Source: an uncultured Lachnospiraceae bacterium
GTDB lineage: Bacteria > Bacillota > Clostridia > Lachnospirales > Lachnospiraceae
DNA length: 43,631 bases
Direction: 5' to 3'
NCBI GenBank assembly: GCA_947626475.1
Contig: CANQSK010000008.1
Span: 1 to 43,631 of the forward strand
Shown here: in pieces, positions 9,249 through 18,527 of the stretch
Position numbering within the stretch: position 1 is the stretch's first letter
Layout of the letters: every line of letters begins with the position of its first letter
Position numbers and translations under genes: made by a program
The notes under the pieces: model-generated
What the model was told of the DNA's origin: nothing
The model's database searches: none
The model's input: only the letters and a program-made list of their open reading frames with translations

Positions 9249-10003
9249 ACCCGATTCCTCCTGTTTGTCTTTGTAATTCCCGCCAGTACATCTGTCAGAT
9301 GATGAGCCCGCTCATAGCACAGCGTATACTTGGAAACCGCCGTAAACTCCTGGCCGTCCAGCGGAAGCAGCTTATGAATCAACCCCGGCAGAAACTCTGT
9401 AAATTTCACTTCAAGTACCAAAGTATCCGGTTCCAGGGTATCCAGCGTGGGCAGATGGGGATCAAATATATCGAATCCCAGAATCCCCGCCCGGACGCCG
9501 CTGTCAAAGGTAATCCGCACATCTCCCGCTTCCTGAATAAAAGGCTCCCGGTCATAGTCCACAATCACTTTGGGTCTGAACCGGTTCACTGTACACTCAT
9601 AATAAAATTCCTGGCACAGCGGCGCCGAATGATGAAGCAAAAAGCCATAGTCCTCTCTCATGATACTGTCATACTCGGCCCGCGTCAGTGTGGCGGAATC
9701 CTTATGTATGTAGCTTCCCCGCTTCTTCTTACGCTCCAGCTTAATCCTGGAGTCGCTGTAGTTATAGATACGGATCCGCCATTTGCACCTGTCGTCAACT
9801 CCCATCATTTTCTCTTCATAGGAGGAGTTCCAGTAATCGTCAAAGTACAGACTGCGAATCATATACGTTCCGTTCACCGCGTAAGGGTCGCTCTGAAGAA
9901 AGGGCGACAACCGCTGCTTCAGCAGCTCTGCTTCCCATTCAGATATAAGATATTTCCACTCATTCCGGTACACTTCCGGCTTGCGAATCATTCCCTCCAT
10001 CAT
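9245..10003 (-). CDS. VTC-domain polyphosphate polymerase-like protein
   Basis: 252 residues; ATG codons at 10003 and 10000 follow GAGGAG and the upstream CotH gene ends at 10004, so translation is coupled. The sequence has the VTC tunnel-fold signatures: NEWKYLIS near the start, the strands YMIRSLYFDD and KWRIRIYNYSD, the basic ERKKKRGSYIHKD, RPKVIVDYDREPF, and LEVKFTEFLPG near the end. In yeast VTC4 this domain makes polyphosphate from ATP, with basic residues and an acidic metal ligand lining a tunnel; bacterial homologues lack the SPX domain, as does this one. Placement with DUF4956 and CotH is a known association; the link to pel genes is the notable part. Confidence 0.83.
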   Translation of the reverse strand: MMEGMIRKPEVYRNEWKYLISEWEAELLKQRLSPFLQSDPYAVNGTYMIRSLYFDDYWNSSYEEKMMGVDDRCKWRIRIYNYSDSRIKLERKKKRGSYIHKDSATLTRAEYDSIMREDYGFLLHHSAPLCQEFYYECTVNRFRPKVIVDYDREPFIQEAGDVRITFDSGVRAGILGFDIFDPHLPTLDTLEPDTLVLEVKFTEFLPGLIHKLLPLDGQEFTAVSKYTLCYERAHHLTDVLAGITKTNRRNRV

Positions 10004-11782
10004 TTACTCCTCATAATACCTGGAAACCGCCACTGTGCCGTCCTCCAATACATAGAAGCACATAGTGCTGTAAACTGTAGTATCCTGTTCCGTCCAGTAG
10101 AACTCATAAGCATCCTGCCAGTCTCCATTTCCGTCTCCGGAACGTACCCGCAGAAAATATTCTCCCTGAGGAAGCATGGACATCCGGTATTCCGTTCCGG
10201 AATAACCGGCCTCATTCACTAAGCAGTCTTCAAAGTCCGGACTCTGAGCCAGCTCTACCGAGTAGACAGGAACGCCGTCAGGATAGAGATATGCGTCTTC
10301 CCAGCGAAGCATAAGATCGCTTCCGGACGGTTCAGGCTCCAGAATATGGAAAGGCCAGGGCTCCGCAAGGCTCCTCTTGTAGGTCTCATAATTTTCATCT
10401 AGCTCATTAATGATACCGCTGGCAACGACATCGTAATTCTGTTCAGAAACCCGCTGGTACCGGCTGTCCGGAGGACTGTAAATATAGGATTTGATCAGCC
10501 TTGTATAGGCGTCTGTCTTATCGCGGATTTTTTCCGCCGTCAGGTAATTCTGATGGAGATCCTCTACCGCATCATCCAGATTCTGACGGCAGCGCTCATC
10601 CTTCATCATCCTTTCGTAAAGCCTGGCGCTCACAAGCGTAAATATCCCGTGGTTCCACGACCGGTCATAACTGACATTGCGCAGCCTTTCGTAGGTATCA
10701 GGAAAGATTCCGTCGTTATCCCAGGAAATCAGATACCACTTGTTAACCATCTGCGGACAATACAGATAATAATTGCTGAACTCAATATCCTGATTTCCCG
10801 TAAGAATATGGAAAGCCATCCAGTAAAAAAGATTATCTTCGTCAAAATACTGATTTATCACATCCGAGATAAGAATATTCTCATTATCGACAGCATTCAA
10901 AAGTTCGATAAGACGGCTGTGATCATCGCTCCCTTTAATTTCCAGATAATTCTCAAAAGCCGCCTTGTCAAAACCGGGGGATGTCGCTTCTGTAATGCTG
11001 CTCTCATGGGGATACCAGTCAAAGGTTTCTGCTTTATAGAGATTTCCTCCGTTATCCAGGCCTCGGTTTCTGAGGTACCTGCCGTTGACCTGCTCCACGG
11101 CAGTATACAAACCATAATCCTGAAACAATCCATCCTCTCCCTCGGATTTATCCTTCACGTAAAGATGGACGAACCAAGTTCGGGTGCTGAACATCTGCGG
11201 GATTTCCGCCATCAGATCGTAAGCCAGCTTATTACGGAAACGAGTCGGGTCAGCAGCGTGTTTGTTCAGCACTACCACCTTCTGGTCTTCCCAATTTCCC
11301 TTGCCTGACTTGATATCGACCCGATAACTCTTCTGAATCTGCTCCGACGCACCGGCGCCTCTCAGCTGGACCGTAGCGTTGGGCGTCAGTTCTCCGTATC
11401 CGAATTCTCCTGAAAGCGGTCCGACCTCGTCACCCACCTGCAAAATCGCTTCACACTTATAGGGCTCCAGTCCGTTTTCAGTATAATAGGACAGAGGATA
11501 ACGGTTAACTTCACTCCAGGTATGGTCGGTCCCTTCTGCTTTATTCCCAAATCCCAGCGTCAGGTACATGGTAAGCACTTCCTGATCATCATCCTGCTCA
11601 TAAAGTCTCTTGTCATCCGAAATTTCATAACCCTTTGAAGAAGCTTCTTTTTCATAAGTCTCATTGGGACTCAGCAGGGTACCCAGGCCGTCCTGAATCG
11701 TAGTACTGCACCCACTCAAAAGCAGGCTCAGGACTCCGGATACCAACAGTGTTGTCACAACATACGGCTTTTTTGTTCTCAT
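10004..11782 (-). CDS. CotH-family lipoprotein (CotH-2)
   Basis: 592 residues from ATG 11782, preceded by GAGGAA at 11790-11795; a GTG at 11797 is in frame but lacks a well-spaced ribosome site. The lipobox LLLSGC near residue 25 marks a lipoprotein. The CotH domain shows NATVQLRGAG, FRNKLAYDLM, WFVHLYVKDK, LTGNQDIEFSNYYLY and KWYLISWDNDG, with the conserved N/D positions of the CotH kinase fold. A C-terminal beta module (VPVYSVELAQSPDFED) resembles that of the paralogue at 4202-6046. The gene starts 4 bases after pelG ends. It is likely an extracytoplasmic kinase-like or polymer-modifying protein; the substrate is unknown. Confidence 0.85.
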   Translation of the reverse strand: MRTKKPYVVTTLLVSGVLSLLLSGCSTTIQDGLGTLLSPNETYEKEASSKGYEISDDKRLYEQDDDQEVLTMYLTLGFGNKAEGTDHTWSEVNRYPLSYYTENGLEPYKCEAILQVGDEVGPLSGEFGYGELTPNATVQLRGAGASEQIQKSYRVDIKSGKGNWEDQKVVVLNKHAADPTRFRNKLAYDLMAEIPQMFSTRTWFVHLYVKDKSEGEDGLFQDYGLYTAVEQVNGRYLRNRGLDNGGNLYKAETFDWYPHESSITEATSPGFDKAAFENYLEIKGSDDHSRLIELLNAVDNENILISDVINQYFDEDNLFYWMAFHILTGNQDIEFSNYYLYCPQMVNKWYLISWDNDGIFPDTYERLRNVSYDRSWNHGIFTLVSARLYERMMKDERCRQNLDDAVEDLHQNYLTAEKIRDKTDAYTRLIKSYIYSPPDSRYQRVSEQNYDVVASGIINELDENYETYKRSLAEPWPFHILEPEPSGSDLMLRWEDAYLYPDGVPVYSVELAQSPDFEDCLVNEAGYSGTEYRMSMLPQGEYFLRVRSGDGNGDWQDAYEFYWTEQDTTVYSTMCFYVLEDGTVAVSRYYEE

Positions 11783-11786
11783 CTTT

Positions 11787-13370
11787 CTATTCCTCACGTT
11801 TATGCGCGGTATACGCGCCGGTATTTCTGACCGCTTCCTGTTCCTGAAAAGTTTCCATCTTTTCCTGACGCTTCTTATCCGCCCGGTTTTTCAGTTTTGC
11901 CTCACGGCGTGCTTCTTTTCTTCCCTGTCTCCCGTCCAGCCAGTTGCACAACGCGACGAAAGGCCCCTTCTCCAAATCCGGCACTACCGCCTGGCGGCAC
12001 AGAAGAAAGTAAGGCAGCCTTCGGACGTACCACTCCATCCGCAGCCAGACAATGAAATAGAACACTACTCCTCCGAAGAAAAATCCCAGTCCGTAAAACG
12101 TAATCGGCACATACAAAATGGAGTAAATCGTAGCGACCACACTGATAAAAGCAAAAGCGAAAGTCCCCAGCAGCGCTCCCGTATAATCCTCAAAATACAG
12201 CAGGATCAGCATAATGGAATTACTGATGGCGTAAACGCCATACCCAGCGCACAAAAAGCGGAAAATACCAATGGATACATCCGAAAACCCCGTATCCGTC
12301 AAATCCATCAGAAAACTTCCGAATACCACAAACAGCACAGTGCTTACCAACTGTTTATGTCCGGAAAAGGTCAACTCCTGGCGGAGCACCGACAACATCT
12401 CGTCCTCGGCCTGTTCAATATCCCGGATAGAGCCATTGTCGTTAAACAGACTGTAATAATTCCGGTATCTGGGATAGAAACGCACCTCCACGGAGGTAAC
12501 AAAATTGACCGTCGTAATCAATATGGAGAAAAAAGCAAGCAGCGCCGGCACATCATGCATAGGTGCCCCGTAAAACAGCCCCTCTACCTGAACCCTGAGA
12601 GGGCCGAAATACATAATGGCCAGGTGAGCAAACAGCCCGATATTCAGGAATCCGCCGATCAGCGACAAACTCCGGTACTTATCCATCCACCGCAGAAACG
12701 AAAATTTGCTTCCTTCGCTTCTCGGAAAATAATCCAATAAAAGTTTATGATACCAGGCCATCAAAAGTCCGTAAGCAACTATTACACAAAGCATCAATGT
12801 AACGATGGTCGCCCAGCCCAGTATGACCAGTATCAGAGCCAGAATAAAGCCTATCATCAGAGAAATGGCAAATGCCAGCACGATGCCTTTATACTCCTTA
12901 AGCGCTGTCAAAAACACGGTCTCGGTCCACACCACCACCAGAACCAGGGAGAACCACAGGCACAAAAGCTGATACACCAAAGCCACTCCGGAGAAGAAAA
13001 ACAAAAATATCCCGTAAGTAAGCGCCCCGATTACAAGCATAATCGCGCAGCTTCCGTAAAATGCCGGCATGACACGTCTGGGTTTTTCCTCATACAGCAT
13101 ATCCGAAGTATAACGCGTAACGATCATGTTAAACCAGCTGGTAACGCTGAGGGACCATAAAAGACTATACGTCAGCATACAGTTCATCAGTTCCCTGTCA
13201 TGCTGCCCCACGCCGGCCAGCCGGGAGATAAGCGCCATGCCGGTCAGCAGGATTACTCCCAGAATCATAGGTCCGGCGCAGATAATTCCGGCATAGCCGT
13301 ATGCCTGGCAAAGCGCCAGCACTCCCTTTCTTGAAAACAATCGTTTTAAACTAAATCCTATGCCTGCCAT
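11787..13370 (-). CDS. pelG: PelG-like exopolysaccharide transporter
   Basis: 527 residues; begins MAGIGFSLKRLFSRKG, the typical PelG start, and overlaps the end of pelF by 13 bases. About twelve membrane segments fill residues 20-470, followed by a charged tail. PelG belongs to the MATE/MOP flippase-like superfamily and, with PelD, PelE and PelF, forms the inner-membrane complex that makes and exports Pel, an N-acetylgalactosamine/galactosamine-rich polymer, in Pseudomonas and Bacillus cereus. The soluble loop around residues 300-340 (DNGSIRDIEQAEDEMLSVLR) fits between membrane segments. Confidence 0.88.
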   Translation of the reverse strand: MAGIGFSLKRLFSRKGVLALCQAYGYAGIICAGPMILGVILLTGMALISRLAGVGQHDRELMNCMLTYSLLWSLSVTSWFNMIVTRYTSDMLYEEKPRRVMPAFYGSCAIMLVIGALTYGIFLFFFSGVALVYQLLCLWFSLVLVVVWTETVFLTALKEYKGIVLAFAISLMIGFILALILVILGWATIVTLMLCVIVAYGLLMAWYHKLLLDYFPRSEGSKFSFLRWMDKYRSLSLIGGFLNIGLFAHLAIMYFGPLRVQVEGLFYGAPMHDVPALLAFFSILITTVNFVTSVEVRFYPRYRNYYSLFNDNGSIRDIEQAEDEMLSVLRQELTFSGHKQLVSTVLFVVFGSFLMDLTDTGFSDVSIGIFRFLCAGYGVYAISNSIMLILLYFEDYTGALLGTFAFAFISVVATIYSILYVPITFYGLGFFFGGVVFYFIVWLRMEWYVRRLPYFLLCRQAVVPDLEKGPFVALCNWLDGRQGRKEARREAKLKNRADKKRQEKMETFQEQEAVRNTGAYTAHKREE

Positions 13371-14770
13371 TTCGCAAACACCTCATCATACGCGTTCAGA
13401 TAGTTTCGTATCATATCATCATGGAGAAAATACCTCCGCACCCGTTCTTTGCCCACCTGCCCCATCGCATACCGTTCTTCATTATGAACGCACATCCGCT
13501 CCATGGCGTCGCAGATTGCTCCCCGGTGCATGGGAGGCACGCAGAAACCGGCCACTCCCAAATCATCCCCGGCCATGCCATTGATCAGCTCCTTGCAGCA
13601 GCCCACATCGGTCGTCACACAGGGACGCCCCGCCGCAAAGGACTCCAGAACAGACAGCGGCTGTCCCTCAGAAAGGCTGGTGAGAATCGTAAAATCAAAA
13701 TCCCTCATTTTTTCAAGGACATTGACTGTCCCTAAAAAATAAATATCTTCCACACGAAGCTGCTCCACCAAATCATAGCACTCTTTCGCATACTCTTTGT
13801 CGTCCTCCGGCCCCGCTACGTAAAGCCGGGCGTTGGGAACCCTGGTTTTCAGCTCGGAGAAAGCATAAATCATAGTCTTTACATCCTTGATCGGCGCGAT
13901 GCGCAGCACAGCTCCGATATCCACATACCCGTTGTCTTTCTTAAGCGGTATATCGCAAAACCGCTCATAATGAATGCCATTCGTAATAAAACGGCACTGA
14001 TCCGGCCGACAGCCCATGTCAATCTGAAGCTCCCTGGCACGCGCGAACAGGCTGGTAACCATGGATGCCTTCGTGTATGCCCCTGCCGACAGCATATAGA
14101 AAAAGCGTACCCAAAAACGCTTGAAGGCAGGAAGCACCCATTTCGCACGGATAATCTCCTCCTCCCGCTCACGGGTATAAATGCCGTGCTCCGTCAGCAT
14201 ATACGGCACATGGTACACATAACTCCCCAGTCTTGCCAGAATCCCCGCGTAACCGGTAGCAATAGCATGATAAATATCCGCCTGCGGAATATCTGACTGA
14301 ATCGTGTAAAGCACCGGCAGCATCATGGAACGAACCGTATGGAACAAATCGGAAAAAGCTGTATACGGATACTCCTCATGACAGATGGCAATCAAAATAC
14401 GAAGAAAATCCTCACTCATAAGAAACGCAATCGGGGATACTTTCTTGTCATGATACATATGAAACAGCAGCTCCCAGTTGGGATTGCGGCAATTGATAAA
14501 ATCCCTCAGTTCCTTCATCTCTTCATCATTAAACCGGTAATGCTCCTTGTGAAAAGCCATAGTCAGAGCGTCGTTCAGGAAAATCTCCTTTACCTCCACC
14601 ACATTGTCCGGAAGGGTATACTTAAATTTCCCTTTATCCTCTGAAGACGCGCCAATTGCCCACACCACAAACTCGTGCTGAGGCATAGCCTGCATATACT
14701 GATGAATCCAGGTGGAAACACCACCTGTTACATAAGGGTAGCACCCTTCCAATATTACGCAGATTCTCAT
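13358..14770 (-). CDS. pelF: PelF-like GT4 glycosyltransferase
   Basis: 470 residues; ATG at 14770 follows AGGAGG. The N-terminus MRICVILEGCYPYVTGGVSTW is the GT-B acceptor-side motif typical of PelF. The donor side has RIAPIKDVKTMIYAF, VAGPEDDKEYAKEC, the retaining GT4 motif EGQPLSVLESFAAGRPCV (E-x7-E) and TTDVGCC. PelF is the cytosolic UDP-sugar-dependent polymerase of the Pel system. Length and position directly before pelG match the pel loci of Gram-positive bacteria. Confidence 0.9.
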   Translation of the reverse strand: MRICVILEGCYPYVTGGVSTWIHQYMQAMPQHEFVVWAIGASSEDKGKFKYTLPDNVVEVKEIFLNDALTMAFHKEHYRFNDEEMKELRDFINCRNPNWELLFHMYHDKKVSPIAFLMSEDFLRILIAICHEEYPYTAFSDLFHTVRSMMLPVLYTIQSDIPQADIYHAIATGYAGILARLGSYVYHVPYMLTEHGIYTREREEEIIRAKWVLPAFKRFWVRFFYMLSAGAYTKASMVTSLFARARELQIDMGCRPDQCRFITNGIHYERFCDIPLKKDNGYVDIGAVLRIAPIKDVKTMIYAFSELKTRVPNARLYVAGPEDDKEYAKECYDLVEQLRVEDIYFLGTVNVLEKMRDFDFTILTSLSEGQPLSVLESFAAGRPCVTTDVGCCKELINGMAGDDLGVAGFCVPPMHRGAICDAMERMCVHNEERYAMGQVGKERVRRYFLHDDMIRNYLNAYDEVFAKWQA

Positions 14771-14806
14771 GGCTCCTCCTCCTTTCCCGATTTACATTTT
14801 ATCAGC

Positions 14807-16654
14807 CTATGGCTCCTCAAGCATAATTTCCACCTCTGGCTCCTCTGCCTTCAGAAGATATAGGCCATCAAGAATCTTTGTAAGCGATCCCCCTGTTACC
14901 TCTCCCGGCTGCCGCCCATTAAATCGAACCATTAACCAGGCTTCATCATAAAAACCATTCAATTCCAACTTCATGGAATCCTCTGTAATCAAACGATGCA
15001 CTTCTATATTATCATAACGCTGAACCGCTCCTGCCAATTCGCTGCCGGTCAGCCTTCTGATATCCGGCGCTGATTCAAACAACCAATCCGTATAGCCTGA
15101 AAACCGTCTGAGCATCTCCTCCCATCCCAGTTCAGCGACACTTCCCGTATCCAGAACTTCATCCGGATAAGCAAAATAGCTGCTGACAAAATGAAAAGTC
15201 AGTTCAGACAGAGCAGTGATATTCGCGGCGTTATCAAAAGCAAAACCAGATACGGTTCTCGGAATCTCTACGATTCCGTCATCAGCTACCTCAAATTCCT
15301 GTTCATAGATCACCTCTCCTGGTATATAGGTTCCGGCAATGGCCTTAATCTGAGGGAATTGACTTGCCAGCATCTGCCGGCCCTCCTCCGACAGAATATT
15401 AGAAGGAGGCGAGTATATCTGAAAATCTTCCCGAGGAAACACGCTGCCACAAAAATCGACCAGTTCATCCATAGAAGTTTTCATGGCGTTTATATTTGTC
15501 CACGGACTATAACTTTCGTAATTTTCTGTAAAATCAAAATTCTCCAGAACCAATGGCATATAATTATATCCGTTGTATCCTAATTCGCCGCCATTGCCAA
15601 GAATCGCGTTTCCGAAATACTGATACCGCACAATATCTTCGTTCCTTTCAACGGTTCCGTCGGTAGCGCCTGAATATTGCTCAACTACCATACCGGTATA
15701 GGGGAACTGATGTTTCTTCGCGACACTTTGCATATCTCGCCACCATACATTTGTAATAAATGAATCGATATTTTGCCCATAGTCTCTCTGAATATACTCG
15801 CTGCTGCCTCCCGGAACCGGAGCCGGAAACTCATCGAGAAAAAACACGGCGCCGTTAATAACCGGCCAGGCAAAACATTCATCCAGCAGGCTGAAAGCCG
15901 CGGCATAAATCCCGCGATAGCTTTTTCCTATATACCCCAGATTGCTCATGACCACAGTTCCCTGACCATACTGTCTCTTCCAAATCAGAGGAACAGGATA
16001 ATCACCGACAGATTCCATATATACATCGCAGTCATCGGTAAGATGAAGAAGCATGGATGACTCATAAGGTTCATCAATACGATAGATATTCCCCTCCCCG
16101 CCAGGCATAAACGGCCGTACAAACTGAAAACTATCGACGGCCCCCAAGCTAGACCCAGTTTCCATAATACCCAGAAACGGCAAAAAAGCATTGGAATAAC
16201 TATCCCACGCCGGCGGATAAAGACAGAGAAGCTTTCCTCCTTCATTTACCCAGTCTACAATATCCATGGTACCTTCCCCCAGCGCTCCCAGGGTCGTAAC
16301 CGCAAGAACTACAGTCCCGTAATCTTTCAGCTGACCTGATTGAAACTGAGCCGCTTCCATACTGACATAAGGCACTTTCATCTGAGCCAGTACTGGTTCC
16401 ATCATGGCCTGAGCCTGCAGGCTCTGTTCATCCTGCTGCCAGAGATACAGGCACTTTTCCCCGGCTTCAAAATCCGGACTTTCTGTTTCCGTCTGTACAA
16501 ACTCTGCCGGATCCGCCATCGTCAACACCTTTTCGGATTTATGGTAAGAAAGCCGCCATACATCCCTCCCAATCAGCGCTACCGTAAGCAGGAGAAAAAC
16601 TCCCAGGATGACAATAATGCCGCCGTAACGCAGCAGCCCGCGATATTTATTCAT
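14807..16654 (-). CDS. PelA-deacetylase-like (DUF2194-type) membrane-anchored protein, copy 2
   Basis: 615 residues from ATG 16654 (AGAGGTG upstream; an in-frame start at 16690 lies inside the previous gene). One N-terminal membrane segment is followed by a Rossmann/amidotransferase-like region (LYLWQQDEQSLQAQAMMEPV, then DWVNEGGKLLCLYPP) and a deacetylase-like barrel with FFLDEFPAPVPGG, YTGMVVEQYSGA, GNGGELGYNGYNYMPL and YSPPSNILSEEGRQML. These match the DUF2194/PelA deacetylase-type proteins that stand in for PelA in Gram-positive pel loci. The protein likely removes acetyl groups from the polymer outside the membrane. It is a close paralogue of the protein encoded just upstream. I could not confirm a complete metal-binding triad by eye. 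Confidence 0.75.
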   Translation of the reverse strand: MNKYRGLLRYGGIIVILGVFLLLTVALIGRDVWRLSYHKSEKVLTMADPAEFVQTETESPDFEAGEKCLYLWQQDEQSLQAQAMMEPVLAQMKVPYVSMEAAQFQSGQLKDYGTVVLAVTTLGALGEGTMDIVDWVNEGGKLLCLYPPAWDSYSNAFLPFLGIMETGSSLGAVDSFQFVRPFMPGGEGNIYRIDEPYESSMLLHLTDDCDVYMESVGDYPVPLIWKRQYGQGTVVMSNLGYIGKSYRGIYAAAFSLLDECFAWPVINGAVFFLDEFPAPVPGGSSEYIQRDYGQNIDSFITNVWWRDMQSVAKKHQFPYTGMVVEQYSGATDGTVERNEDIVRYQYFGNAILGNGGELGYNGYNYMPLVLENFDFTENYESYSPWTNINAMKTSMDELVDFCGSVFPREDFQIYSPPSNILSEEGRQMLASQFPQIKAIAGTYIPGEVIYEQEFEVADDGIVEIPRTVSGFAFDNAANITALSELTFHFVSSYFAYPDEVLDTGSVAELGWEEMLRRFSGYTDWLFESAPDIRRLTGSELAGAVQRYDNIEVHRLITEDSMKLELNGFYDEAWLMVRFNGRQPGEVTGGSLTKILDGLYLLKAEEPEVEIMLEEP

Positions 16655-16664
16655 TCTGCACCTC

Positions 16665-18527
16665 TCATTCCGATTGGTAGGAAATTTCAATATCCGCCTG
16701 CTCTGCTTTCAGCAGATACAGTCCGTCCAGCAGTTCCTCCAGGGTTCCGCCGGTTACCGTTCCCGGTCGGTGGCCGTTTAACCGCACCAGCAGCCATGCC
16801 TCATCCACAAAATTTCCCAATTCAAGAACCATTGCATTCTCTTCATAAACAGTTTTCACCTGCAGAGCGTCATATCTCTGAACCGCCGCCGCCAGCTCAC
16901 TTCCGGTCAGATTGCGAAGCTGCGGCGCCGCCCCGTAAAGCCATTCCGCGTACCGGTCCAACCCCCGGTACATCTCCGCCCATCCCAGCTCAGCGCCCTG
17001 GGTTTCATCCAGAACGTCATCCGGCGACTGAAAGTGGGTGTTGACAAAATGAAAGGTCAATTCTCCCAGTTCCGCCAACCAGGTAAAATCATTCAGGGCG
17101 TACCCGGAAACGATCCGCGGAGTATCCACGATTCCGTCACTGGCGACCTCAAATTCCTGCTCATAGGTGACGCTGCCGGGAAGATAAGCGGCGGCTATCG
17201 CCCTGATCTGAGGAAAGTCTGCCGCCAGCATCTGCCGTCCCTCATCCGACAGAATATTGGCCGAGGGTACATATACTTGTATCTGCTCGCCCGGAAAAAG
17301 AAATCCGCAAAACTGAGTCAGCTCTGAAAAACCCGCCTTCATATCATCATAGCTTTGCCATCTCTGAAACGCGTCGAATCTGCCCCGGTAATCAAAATTT
17401 TCCATTACCAGCGGCATGGGATTGTAACCGCCGTAACCAATCTCCCCGCCCATATCCAACAGCTGATTTCCGAAATACTGATAACGGGACATGTTATTGT
17501 TTCTCTCAAAAGGACCTTTTACCTGATCCGTAAGCTGTTCGACCAGGGCGCCGGTATAGCGGATATTGTATTTCCTGCCCAAATCCTGAATATCCGGCCA
17601 CCATACCTGAGACAGAAAATCCTTTACGTTCAGCCCGTAATCCCTGCTGATGAATTTGTCCTCGCCGCCGGGCACCGGAGACGGAAATTCATCAATGTAA
17701 AAGGCCGAGCCGTTGATGACCGGATATGCCGCTCCGTCTCCCAGCAAGCTGTAAGCGGCGCAGTAAAATCCACGGTAGCTTTTATCAACCATGCCGATAT
17801 TTCCCACGACCGCCACGCCTTTCCCCACCGGATAACGCCAGAACAACGGAGTCCTCATATCATCCGTTGACTCTGCATATACCTGGCACTCTTTCTTTAG
17901 AAGAACTCGCCAGGAAGATGCGTATGGATCAGTAATATAGAAATCCCGGGAGGTTCCTCCCGGCATATACGGACGAGTAAAGTGGATTCCCTCCAGCACA
18001 AAGGCGCTTCCATCAATTGCCGTGATTCCCAGACTGCCCTGAATAGTGGCCAGATAACCACCATTGCTGGGCAGGTAAAGGAAAAGCAGGTTTCCTCCGG
18101 CTTTTAGCCATTCTATAAGATCCAAAGCCGTATCTCCCATTTTGCTCAGATCAGTTACGCCGACCACAACGGTCCGGCAGTCCTGAAACATTTCTACCGC
18201 CGCATCCTCAACTCTGACAGCCTGATAAGGAACCTTCATCTGAGACAACGTTGATTCCATCATCTCTCGGGCCTGACTGCCCTGCGCGTCATCTTCCCAG
18301 ATGTACAGACATTCCGGCTTCTGAACCAGTTCCGCCTGCTCTGAAAACGCTTCCTCCGTGTCCAACAGTCCCAAGATGCTTGCTTTGGAATGATAAAATA
18401 CACTTTTCTGAACAAAATATAAAACTAACACCAACAGAAAAAACATCAGAATCACGATCTGCATCTGTCTGAACTGCAGCGGATTTTTTGATTTCCCTTT
18501 TTCTGTCTGATGATTTCGTCTTCTCAT
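16665..18527 (-). CDS. PelA-deacetylase-like (DUF2194-type) membrane-anchored protein, copy 1
   Basis: 620 residues; ATG at 18527 with AGGAG eight bases upstream, overlapping the end of pelE by four bases. Same build as copy 2: membrane segment about 25-45, amidotransferase-like region (LYIWEDDAQGSQAREMMEST, then IEWLKAGGNLLFLYLP), then a deacetylase-like barrel with FYIDEFPSPVPGGEDKF, YTGALVEQL, DMGGEIGYGGYNPMPLVMEN and YVPSANILSDEGRQMLA. Roughly half the residues agree with copy 2 over the whole length. The order pelD-pelE-this gene-pelF-pelG corresponds to the Gram-positive pel arrangement, in which PelA is reduced to its deacetylase part. Why two copies are kept is unclear. Confidence 0.77.
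   Translation of the reverse strand: MRRRNHQTEKGKSKNPLQFRQMQIVILMFFLLVLVLYFVQKSVFYHSKASILGLLDTEEAFSEQAELVQKPECLYIWEDDAQGSQAREMMESTLSQMKVPYQAVRVEDAAVEMFQDCRTVVVGVTDLSKMGDTALDLIEWLKAGGNLLFLYLPSNGGYLATIQGSLGITAIDGSAFVLEGIHFTRPYMPGGTSRDFYITDPYASSWRVLLKKECQVYAESTDDMRTPLFWRYPVGKGVAVVGNIGMVDKSYRGFYCAAYSLLGDGAAYPVINGSAFYIDEFPSPVPGGEDKFISRDYGLNVKDFLSQVWWPDIQDLGRKYNIRYTGALVEQLTDQVKGPFERNNNMSRYQYFGNQLLDMGGEIGYGGYNPMPLVMENFDYRGRFDAFQRWQSYDDMKAGFSELTQFCGFLFPGEQIQVYVPSANILSDEGRQMLAADFPQIRAIAAAYLPGSVTYEQEFEVASDGIVDTPRIVSGYALNDFTWLAELGELTFHFVNTHFQSPDDVLDETQGAELGWAEMYRGLDRYAEWLYGAAPQLRNLTGSELAAAVQRYDALQVKTVYEENAMVLELGNFVDEAWLLVRLNGHRPGTVTGGTLEELLDGLYLLKAEQADIEISYQSE

Noticed and set aside
11802-12740. 312-codon plus-strand frame
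   Set aside because: It is antisense to pelG and has no domain or ribosome site; a shadow frame rich in Gln, His and Arg.
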